This document shows positions 47,001 to 54,761 of a stretch of DNA of 64,000 nt, piece after piece. Origin of the DNA: Macrostomum hystrix (lineage: Eukaryota > Platyhelminthes > Macrostomidae); assembly GCA_950097015.1 (NCBI GenBank), contig CATNEN010000031.1:1116001-1180000 (forward strand). The letters run 5' to 3'. The translations under genes were made by a program, and so were the position numbers. The stretch's first letter is position 1. Each line of letters opens with the position of its first letter. Under the pieces are notes generated by a model. The model was not told where the DNA came from. It worked only from the letters and a program-made list of their open reading frames with translations, and made no database searches.

Positions 47001-48868
47001 GCCCGGCTGACGGCGGCTGCTCGCAGAGTGTCGCCAGATAGGCCACGCCTGCAGGCTGAGATGGCCGACTTCCTTCGTCAGCTATCGGCGACGGTCGGCT
47101 ACAGACAGGATCAGCTGACGCTGAACAATGTCTACAAGGTGAGCGTAAAACAGAATATTTACAGCAAAGATATTCAGAGATTCTCGTCGGCGTTTCTGGT
47201 GGCAAAACCATCAAGATAATTTTCCTCTTAATCACGTAACCTTGTTGGCTCTCATCGTTTATTATATTGTATTCATCATATTTTTTTATTATTGTATTAT
47301 TAAACCAATACGGATTCGCCATTAGTAGTTTATATAGAAAATGTTGTTTCAAAAGGTGAACTTCGTTTATTGGGTCTGGGAGCTATCGTGAAGGCAGGGG
47401 GGGGGAATTTTACGGTTAAAAGTGATATTCCTCACTGAATTATAGTAACTAGTTTTGTTCCACCTGCGCGGTGAATCGAGTGGGGAAGGTGACACCTTAG
47501 CTACTTGAGCCAACTAAGGAGGGTCTCTTAGATTTGATACATCAGCGTACACTCACTGGGCGAAGATTGCACTCACTCAAACGTGGCTTGAACACGCGAT
47601 TGTATATTCTTTTTAATGGCTATTCATTTGGACATCAAATAAATGTACACCAAATTGAGCAAAATTCGATGGCAGTGTGAACAAGCCTTTAGCGGAGAGA
47701 GGAATGTGCTTACAAATATGGCTGGCCGCCCTGGGGCTTCACCTGATTTCAAGGTCATGGATTTACTTTGGCATCGTTTGCGTTTTCTTGATGGAATCGG
47801 GCGATATGAGCTTTTTCCCTCAATCTCCTCCGAAGGACGAGTTCGCTCGTCAATAAAAATAATGCTAGTCATGTTTGCCAGAGGTCTGCGGGTACAGGCA
47901 AATGTGTGCGTACATCCGCCCTGACTTTTTATTAACAGGCAGTGTGCACTCTTACTAAGCGTTGAATGGTGGGCCCTTATGGGCGAAATCTGCCCCCAAA
48001 CCTTCTCTCCGCGGCTGCGCTACAAATGGATGTGCATTGACTCATTGAATCAGATGGATTTTTTATCTTTCGAGCGCGCATATAGTTACTAACCGATTTG
48101 ACCGTCCACTTACTCGTTGCCCAGCTGATAGACACCCTGATGGTGCTGCGCGCCGCCAACCTCAGCCAGCCGGCCTGGGCTCAAGTGCCAGACACTCAGA
48201 CACGCCTGCGCCGGCTGGGCGAGTTCTCCTGGCACGAATTTGCGCTCACCTTGGAGCTGCGCCGAGTGCGCGTCGGCGTTCTGCTGGATCGCCTCCTGTC
48301 TGACATGGAGGCGGCGGCTGTCGGCCGTCTGCCCCAAGGCGGCGCCGGCCGACGCCTGACAGTCTACTCGGGCCACGACGTGACCATTGTGCCGCTTCTA
48401 GCCGCCCTGGGCAGCCCGGACTACCGTGTGTGGCCGAACTATGCAGCCTGCCTGATGTTCGAGCTGCACTCATCCGCAACTGGCCGTGGCGGTGCGGCCG
48501 AGGTTCGAATCTTCTACCGGAATGAAACCGGACGAGATCCCCTGCAGCTAGAGGTACCCGGCTGCGGCGGTCCCGCCTGCCCACTGGACCAACTCGCCCG
48601 ACTGTTGACCGCCTACCGCCTCAGTCCGAGCCAGTTCAGAGAGCTCTGCGCCCACGATGCCGGCCACAGCAACAACGGCAGCGACCATAGCAACGCATTG
48701 TCAATCAACTTCCACTCTATCCTGATTGCCGTCGCCATAGCCCTGCCCATAGCCATTGTGCTGGTAGCACTTGTGCACATCTGCTGCCTCCACTCAAGGC
48801 TGCTCGGACGGAGTGACGACACTCCGCCAGTAGCCTACCACAGCCTGCTGGGCGAGGTGGAGAACTGA
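35020..48868 (+). CDS. ACP2: Membrane-anchored histidine acid phosphatase (lysosomal/prostatic type)
   Basis: Hydrolyses phosphomonoesters at acidic pH, in animals in the lysosomal lumen or outside the cell. Exons 35020-35417, 46790-47138 and 48125-48868 splice in phase to 496 aa. An N-terminal hydrophobic stretch (about residues 47-67) is the signal sequence. The catalytic RHGHRAP is at 79-85, with His80 the phospho-acceptor; the proton-donor pair HD is in YSGHDVT at about 333-334. [29 protein letters not shown] and FYRNETG are family landmarks. A C-terminal membrane span ([19 protein letters not shown]) is followed by a short tail ending [11 protein letters not shown], whose YHSL fits a YxxPhi lysosomal sorting signal. 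The ATG at 35020 gives a long leader before the hydrophobic segment. Intron 1 is 11.4 kb and filled with transposons and a minisatellite. AATAAA lies at 49072-49077. ACP2 versus ACP3 identity is not resolved. Confidence 0.92.
35485..35762 (-). mobile_element. tRNA-derived SINE, family 2, copy 2
   Basis: Same body and gcaggaggg terminus as the 23.5-kb copy, preceded on the plus strand by an AT-rich tail (taataataat). An internal segment of ~35 bp is missing relative to copy 1. It sits in intron 1 of the acid phosphatase gene. Confidence 0.75.
35770..35880 (+). mobile_element. tRNA-like head of a SINE, family 1, truncated
   Basis: TATAGCCCAGTGGTTAGGG (A box) and GGGAGTTCGAATCTC (B box), followed by a short body (ccttaaacacgacatttaaa) resembling that of the 4.9-kb copy. 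It directly abuts the family-2 SINE. Confidence 0.5.
35903..36016. repeat. Perfect 57-bp tandem duplication
   Basis: A 57-bp segment beginning tctatgtctatattattc is present twice head to tail with no difference seen, so the duplication is recent. Confidence 0.95.
36392..40092 (-). pseudogene. LINE ORF2 (endonuclease, reverse transcriptase, RNase H), broken
   Basis: ATG at 40092. Endonuclease landmarks are VQEPW (E39), [15 protein letters not shown] (D139) and SDHRF near 214. The reverse transcriptase starts near residue 440, with [29 protein letters not shown] and motif [12 protein letters not shown] (D580). The frame ends at 38197, just before [14 protein letters not shown], which is in another frame: a one-base-type frameshift near 38197. 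The second block holds the catalytic YADD, then RNase H ([32 protein letters not shown]) and the cysteine motif [21 protein letters not shown] at 36572-36574 sits where the next residue is expected; the frame stays open for about 60 more codons to a stop at 36392. The two lesions make this copy inactive unless they are sequencing errors. Confidence 0.92.
40105..41652 (-). CDS. LINE ORF1 (gag-like) protein
   Basis: 515 aa from the ATG at 41652 (MASSLPTAP). It likely coats the LINE RNA in the ribonucleoprotein particle. The N-terminal third is Ala/Pro/Gly-rich and low complexity. Residues ~165-340 form a folded region ([16 protein letters not shown] ... FVVWPGD ... [13 protein letters not shown] ... 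[11 protein letters not shown]) resembling the DUF4780-type domain of insect and other jockey/R1-group ORF1s. A basic Arg/Lys-rich stretch follows and the tail is acidic. No CCHC knuckles are seen. It ends with TAG 12 bases before the ORF2 ATG and in the same frame. Confidence 0.85.
   Translation of the reverse strand: MASSLPTAPAEDTMVPEAIHAAAPGLAGPATATNAALPNSRDDRGAKRSTTSGAAKRRRRLMAHGKPAPSTEDRAQARGAEGALPRAGAGAGGLAPPAQAPARGGAHDAPRPGSRAKEVPAPIRTAARPEGEAEAEGPVPTADADPEGGVATGQGPGPHATYAAIARRQPAVVITGRDGKRLSSEQLSNICRNIDAMLWQLQLKGEPLAVGASATRESCFVVWPGDAESGRRLLELLPTQSWAAGLDFLRENEPPKTKRHRIFVPAKSVVTSAEDLRMGLIAMNRELPTAGLIVHRTILRPDGTGFTAILGLSEQWTRRYPDGANICICLWKTKIFAFEADKTRGQTGPTTVPATEGSSDPEVGTGGRAQSSRQKRPERAIAGSSERRPARITKRRGLLQRASEVVRTARMAQLRAEMRGGPPGQAPQPRATGEASKVPSSIEQGPSSAPPTAQGALSAPVEGDSGPGLGAGGGDWAADPVEFPPLARGRGTEEPMATDIDPEEEDRLLAESPSK
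41885..42135 (-). repeat. LINE 5'-UTR monomers, 96-97 bp
   Basis: Two full units and one partial unit begin tgcggactggccgcataccc at 41885, 41981 and 42078. They contain ggtcaaagggtgacaccttt. Their position at the 5' end suggests tandem promoter monomers like those of mouse L1. Confidence 0.9.
42433..42785. other. Possible hAT terminus plus AT-rich intron sequence
   Basis: cagggctgtgcgggtt at about 42437 resembles a hAT terminal repeat, followed by gggtaccgg-type repeats. No partner end was located. Non-coding intron sequence follows. Confidence 0.3.
42790..46560. repeat. 3.8-kb pyrimidine-rich 30-bp minisatellite in acid phosphatase intron 1
   Basis: About 125 units of 30 bp on the plus strand: ctctcctctcctcag followed by ctccaccctactctt, with sub-types tgctctactc, taccctactc and shortened ctcctctcctcag units. 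Variant markers such as ctaccttactc and cctt-for-cctc recur at about 620-630 bp, showing higher-order blocks. Minus-strand frames of ten-residue repeats ([10 protein letters not shown]) are artefacts of unit length. The right end decays into taccctaccctaccctaccc. Confidence 0.97.
47860..48050 (-). mobile_element. tRNA-derived SINE, family 2, copy 4 (partial)
   Basis: Shares aggcagtgtgcactcttact and cccccaaaccttctctccgc with the other copies. It lacks the gcaggaggg end and the full tRNA-like head, and lies in acid phosphatase intron 2. Confidence 0.65.
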
Positions 48869-48869
48869 A

Positions 48870-51668
48870 CTTTATAGCCTAGCTAGCCAGGTCCTAAATG
48901 TTGTCTATATTAACACACGACTCGTATGTACAAAAAATAGCTAAATGGAATTCCAGAGCGTTACACGCCCTACTATCAAGTATTTTAGTCCAGATATTTA
49001 TCATTCATTGTCTTGGATTTAGTGCTATGCTATTACTTTATTCTCTGCTATCTGAGATATAATGGTAATCAAATAAAATCCATATCGTTGTAAAATTCAA
49101 ATTAATAAAAATAACGAAGCGCACGCCCTATGGATTCTATGAATTTTTTGGGCAATTTATGAACTACCATCAATTAGGTACTCTTGGTGATGGTTTTAAC
49201 CTCAGGACAGCTGTTCTCTGATTTCTGTGATTTCCCTGTCTTATTGTACGATTAGATATAGTTTAATTTGTCATGGACCTCGTTTTGAGCCTATTTTAGA
49301 CACTTCTGTCTGCACCATCTCTAATTCTCGTTCTCTGATGGCATTTTCGGCCTGGCTATGTTCGCATAGCAAGCTAACTTATGAGTTCCTATATATAGTC
49401 TAAACGATGTTGATTTCGGCAGAATGTTTTATTGTAGATCGTTTCCGTGCCCTAAAATTATATGAGTTTTATATGTTTTTTAGACACGGAGGCTGCCATT
49501 ATCCATGTGCAGTTCATGGATGACTAAAAGTAACGTATCTACAGGACACATCTAATCTAGCCTATTCCGAATCGTATCCTGGAAGCACAGAGTGCACAAT
49601 ATAGCTACTTTAGTAGTCCTTGGTACAGTTACTGACTTCCATTAAACTAGTTCAATACAACTTCACCCTAGTGCCGACATCTGTGTAACTGCGTCACTCA
49701 TTGTTCTCAGCAATAAGCCCAGATATATGTTAAGTATCCATTGACGGTGCAACCTGAGCAGACATGTCGACGGATTAATCCAACTGCATGGCCGGATAAT
49801 TTGAGGTTTTATTGTTTGACATCGCGTTATCGACTCTTCCCAATCCCCGTTTCGGATGTCAGTATCTAATCGATAATGCTGTATATTTTTCAAAACGAAT
49901 TTCGAGAACGGACTAAAATCTATTAGCTATTTGCGTAGATAAGGCGGAAATTGGATTGGCTCGAAATACTGATGAGGTAATTAGAGCTACCCGCAAAAAA
50001 CGTTTTTTTATATCATTGCCGCTTCCGCTGACCCCTCGGCCAGCTCTCTGCTCCGCTGGCACAGACGAAAGAAGACTTACTCGTAGTATGACCACTTAGA
50101 GATCGCGTTTAATTGCCTGAATATCTAGAAATCAAACGGTTTTTTAATTATCTGATTTTGCGGTGCAAAAAGGAGGATAAGGTGCGCTTGCACGTTTAGT
50201 GGTTTGTAAGAGTTCGATCTGATTTATAGTTATATTATTATTTGCACTATAACTCAAAACTATGCCCATCACAGGTTTTAATTATCTAATACAAGGTAAA
50301 AAGCTAAATTGCACTCTCGTGATAATTTTATTTGGTATTAATTTACTTTACATTTGGCCTAAGGCTTCGCGGACTGCACCTTATGCAGGTGCGTCGGTTG
50401 TCAAAGGAAGGCTGCGGTTTCGGCCAAATCCGATCTGCATGCCGTGACTCGACAATGCACTATTCTCTAGAGAGCACAGCATGCCGTTTACTTTGCTCAA
50501 AATCGTTGACGTCTCCACTGGAATACAGGCTTTAAATTTTAGTTTATAAATAACTATCTTTGCTTTGGGGTCTTACTCTATGAAGCGGTTTTTCGTCACA
50601 AAATTATTATTCATGACCTGACTTAGCTGCATTGGGGCATCGCCGCCCGTTCCGCTATAGCCCCTGGCGACCACGGGCAACTAAAGCTGCGGTGTCGCGC
50701 AGGGAGATGCCGCGGCGTACACAGCGCGGTTGTCCTCCGCAGAATCCATGCAGGAGGTGGAGACTCGCTCGCCCGGTGGCCCTATAGAACATTAAAATCA
50801 TTGCGTACATGCTGCTACCAAATATGCTTCACAACAGTTTCGCATTAGAGGCATCCATGTAGTTATTGGATTATGTTGTAGCTCTTACAATAACATCTGG
50901 GAAGGGTCGATAAGAGAAGATTGAGCAGTACAACATGAATACGTTAAAGTGCTAAAGGTTTTTAGCCTATGTAGCAAAGTCGGATGTTTTGTAGCTATTT
51001 TTTTTGCTTTAGTTGAAGTCTCGGCAGCAATATCCTGCCTTGGTTTGTTGTTCTCTTTCTGTCTACTAGACTGTGATGACCTGCAGAACTAAACAAAATT
51101 TAGACATGACACAACCTGTGCAAGTGGTTTAATGTAAGGTTGATTTTTATTTAAAGTTCCTTAAAATAAACTAACCCTGAATCCTTTCACGAGACGAAAA
51201 GTAATCAGTACATTCGCATGAAAATACTTCACCCCAATGATCGCGAAAATCACTCGTCTGAAAGTCACTGTTGATTGATTTGTTTCGCAGAGCTATTGAA
51301 TATTTAACAGTATGGCAAACTAACTCAAAGCAAAACGTTTTGTGAGCAAGCTTTTAGAATTGATTTGTGTCAGGTTACAAGACAAGAAATAGTGAATTAT
51401 AATTAGCGTCAGCAGCACCTGCTTTGACACTGCACGTGTAAATAATCCTTGCATAAAAAACTGAACGTCTTAAAAGCATTTTTGCGTGCTCTTTGATCGG
51501 TTTACCTTAATCAAAGTTACCAAATAGCAACGCTGTATAGTCCGGTTTTTCAGTCTGTTTTTCTGTCACGGTGAATATCCGGAGAATATTTTAACGTGAC
51601 AGGAACTATGTGTGAGACCTCTCAGATCGACCGTTTTGCTTTTATGTAGACTAGATTTATCTATATAG

Positions 51669-51702
<34 letters not shown>

Positions 51703-52345
51703 AGTACAGAATGCTGCCAAAAGCCTCGGCAGGCCCCGGGTGAAGGCATTGCCATAGATACTCTTGGATGTGCGATTCAAATAGGGCATCGCTAGTGCCA
51801 TGCCACATAGTCTCGTCAGTATTTTCCGTCACTTCCATCAGATCCCTTGAATTTATATTTAGTTCCGTAAGTGCCTGTGCCGGCAGAACTTCATTTGGTG
51901 GCACAATCCACGATGGTCTTGTGTGCTGTCCAGCCATTTGCAAATCAGAAGAGTCTCGAAGTCTCTAAAATCCAAACTATTGTGAGGGCTCAATAAAACT
52001 CAGCCGATTTTTTGTGCCCCAAACAACTCTACGCGGCTACTATGGCCCATAGACAACTCCCATTCGTCATTCCGCATCATTGGCACCATTTTAAAAAAGG
52101 AAAAAAATCGCAAATGAAAGTCAATTTGTAACGCAGCTAGACTTATACTCTTGAAGGTGGCTGAGTGTGCACCAGAAAAAATGTTACCACCAAGCCACTT
52201 TATAAACCATGTGACAACAAAACACCTTTTATACAAAATACAGTTTGTGCTCTGTACATTGACAAAATCACTTTGTGCATCATGAGATGAGACAATGAAA
52301 AACACTATTTTTTTAATTCATTGAAAATGACTCATAAATAAAAAA
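48870..52345. other. Acid phosphatase 3' region and gene-poor stretch
   Basis: Contains the probable poly(A) signal at 49072 and a GC-rich island of unknown nature at about 50630-50790. An (AT)n run lies at 51668-51700. A minus-strand coding-like frame covers 51700-51935 (from MAGQHTRPSWIVPP through HIQEYLWQCLHPGPAEAF), unidentified and perhaps a transposon relic. No confident gene. Confidence 0.4.
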
Positions 52346-52434
52346 AATAATTGCAGGAGGGCTGTGGGCACTGGCACATCATTTAGTGACACTAGATCCA
52401 CAGCTAGCAAGAAGGCAATTCTGGCTCTAGAGCC

Positions 52435-53264
52435 GGAAACAGTCCATTTCGGCGACAGACCATTTCGGCGACAACCATTTCGGCGACAAGTCATTTCGGC
52501 GACAATTCTTTTGAAACAGGGCCCGCCGATTAAAAGTAATAAAATTTAATCGAATAAAACAAATAGAACAAATCGGCAACAAATGCACTGTGATCGCGAT
52601 TAGATCGATAAGTTCGATTAAAAGTAAAAGACCTTACTGCTCTTTTAAAAAAAGCTCTCCAGTCTCTGTAGCTGGCGGTAATGCTGCTGTGTCACGCCGC
52701 TGTTGCAGGTCCTATGCTGCCACCTGGAACATTCGTCACATTGCAGCGCTTGCTGCCTATGTCTGACCAGATCGTGGCAAACAACACAGCTAAACATGAC
52801 TGAATAACTAACTGGCTGACTAACTGGCTGGCTGGCTTTTATACACCATATCAGCTTTTTTTGCACGTTATAGCACTGGGCCTGTTGTCCTCTCTAACTC
52901 ATCCTTTCCCTCAACTTGAGATCCAATGTGCTATTTTTCATTGCACGTCGCACATTGCTCATGCACATTGCACGATGCTACTTATAAGTAAGACAAGGTG
53001 AGGTTGACGCACATAGAGCGCGGACCAAACTGATCCAAACTCGCGCGGCTATTTATATTACATGTTAAAACAAATACTATAACAGGAATACATTAATAAA
53101 AGTAGAAGAATCAAATACATGCATTACATACTCAATAAGCAAACACTATCAGATCCATTATTACTGCGGTTTTGATGTTTGTCGCCGAAGTGGTTGTCGC
53201 CGAAATGACTTGTCGCCAAAATGGTTGTCGCCGAAATGGCTTGTCGCCGAAATGGACCGGATCC
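52435..53264 (-). mobile_element. MULE-like DNA transposon, nonautonomous, nested in a SINE
   Basis: 830 bp flanked by the perfect 8-bp duplication ctagagcc (52427-52434 and 53265-53272); the ninth base mismatches. Termini are long inverted repeats built from tandem ccatttcggcgacaa units, four to five on each side. The interior carries a small PHD-like finger frame of a type often found in invertebrate Mutator-like elements. Class assignment is inferred from these features; hAT or P ends would also give 8-bp duplications. Confidence 0.75.
52645..52797 (-). CDS. Small PHD-like zinc-finger frame in the MULE-like element
   Basis: ATG at 52797 gives a 50-aa peptide with CVVC-x13-CDEC-x4-H-x2-C (QCDECSRWQHRTCNSG). 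This treble-clef, PHD/FYVE-like motif accompanies some invertebrate MULE transposases. There is no catalytic domain, so it is probably the truncated N-terminus of a transposase. Confidence 0.55.
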   Translation of the reverse strand: MFSCVVCHDLVRHRQQALQCDECSRWQHRTCNSGVTQQHYRQLQRLESFF

Positions 53265-53394
53265 CTAGAGCCAGCACATGCATAATATATACAGGCACTT
53301 GAGGTAGACACTTTAATTGGTGTGTAGGCCTATATCTACCCTGACTTTCTTGTTGTTAGGCAGTTTATTCTCAATGTACCACAGACCTCCCAAA

Positions 53395-53950
53395 AATAAA
53401 TCATACTAATTGAAATTGTAAAGGAGACACCAAACTGACAATCATATTATCATATTTACATTAATTTAAATTTAATAGCTTATTATAGGCCTAGTCATAC
53501 TAAATGTTATTATAGTATATGCTATGCCTATAATATGAAATGTAGCATAGAATTTTCAAAAAAGAACTATGAGGAATAGTTTATTTTTATATTTGGCCTA
53601 TCGTAATAACTGTTTCCTAAATAAAGGTTTTTTAGTAAGATAAATTACAATGTCATCATGGACTCATACTCAGTTTGTAAAAATGGAAGAAAAGCAAGGT
53701 AGCAATACTATAGAGGAAGGCAATAAAAAATGCTATTCTTTAAAGCTTGAGCTTAAGCTAAAAATATATTAATATAAAGAAAATTTTTTTAGGATATTAG
53801 TAAAATAGGCCTAATGTTAGCTAATAATAATGATAATCTCACATGAGGCACACTATAGCTATGGCCTAGGTCTATACCTATAAGGATAAGGGACATAACA
53901 TAGTCCTATCTGTTTAATTATTTTGAATAATTTAAGTGGATCATAATTGA
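53395..53950. other. AT-rich intergenic stretch
   Basis: No gene or repeat recognised. Confidence 0.5.
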
Positions 53951-53956
53951 GGTTTG

Positions 53957-54362
53957 CTAAATGTCAAAACTTGTAATTGCACTTGCACCCTGTTGCGCTG
54001 CATCTCTGCAGTCAGGAGTATTGGCACTCATCTGGCACATTCCATGCTGGACTGTCAGGATGGACTGCATGCTGCCATAACTAATGCCACAGACCTCTGC
54101 TATCTCAGCAACAGTCACTCGCCAGTCCCCTTCAAGGAGGCTCTGCACATGCTCTGCTCTGATCTGCCATTCTCCGGTTGTGGCGGTACCCAGTCCGTTC
54201 AAACCACAGGGGTGCCCACGAACTCTGGAACCAGTGAGGGTCTGACGTCAGTTCCTTCAACAGCTTGGTACCACTCCAGATATTCCGTTTCGATGTCCTC
54301 ATCTGAATCTGAACTACTCGCGCTTTTAACGTTGTTAGCATCCTCACTTAGGCTCATCATGA
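53957..54362 (-). pseudogene. Transposase relics: mariner-type HTH and possible piggyBac-type N-terminus
   Basis: At 53990-54180 a minus-strand frame encodes a mariner-type helix-turn-helix (VTVAEIAEVCGISYGSMQSI, then LTVQHGM). Just upstream in transcription, an ATG near 54362 opens MSLSEDANNVKSASSSDSDE ending VPEFVGTPVV and a stop, reminiscent of piggyBac transposase N-termini. The two pieces are in different frames and neither has a catalytic domain. The mariner match is clear; the piggyBac reading is tentative. Confidence 0.5.
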
Positions 54363-54369
54363 AAAATAC

Positions 54370-54758
54370 TTGTAATTGTATTCATCCTCGTCATCAGTAA
54401 GCAACTCTATGGCTTACTTATAGTAAAGTGAAGTGGAACAAAATAATTATCGGGCAGAAGCAAAATCTAAGTGATACTATCGGCGGGAGTGGTGGTTTAA
54501 TGAAGATGTACCTTCATCGATGTGGCAGCTGTCTATGGCCGTTTTCGGCCTAGCTGTCAATAACAGCAGTGAGGTCTTACAAAACTGTAGTCAAGTAGAA
54601 AGATATATGTAGATATAATCTATAGATATTTCCATAGATATAAAAAGATAAGCAGTCAAGTAGATATTTACATTGTTTTCTATTTCAGTGTTTACAATCA
54701 AATAGTTTGATTGCTTGCTAGTCAGCCAAGTGGTTGGCCACACCCGCAGTGTTCCACA
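54370..54758. other. Upstream region of MGAT1
   Basis: AT-rich, presumed promoter and 5' untranslated sequence; nothing specific assigned. Confidence 0.4.
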
Positions 54759-54761
54759 CCC

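Larger units (their letters stand above)
52353..53390 (-). mobile_element. tRNA-derived SINE, family 2, copy 3, split by a nested transposon
   Basis: The gcaggagggctgtggg end and body start at 52353 and run to ctagagcc at 52434. The body resumes at 53265 (ctagagccagcac ... ctgactttcttgttgttagg). The duplicated ctagagcc is the target site of the inserted element. Confidence 0.8.
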
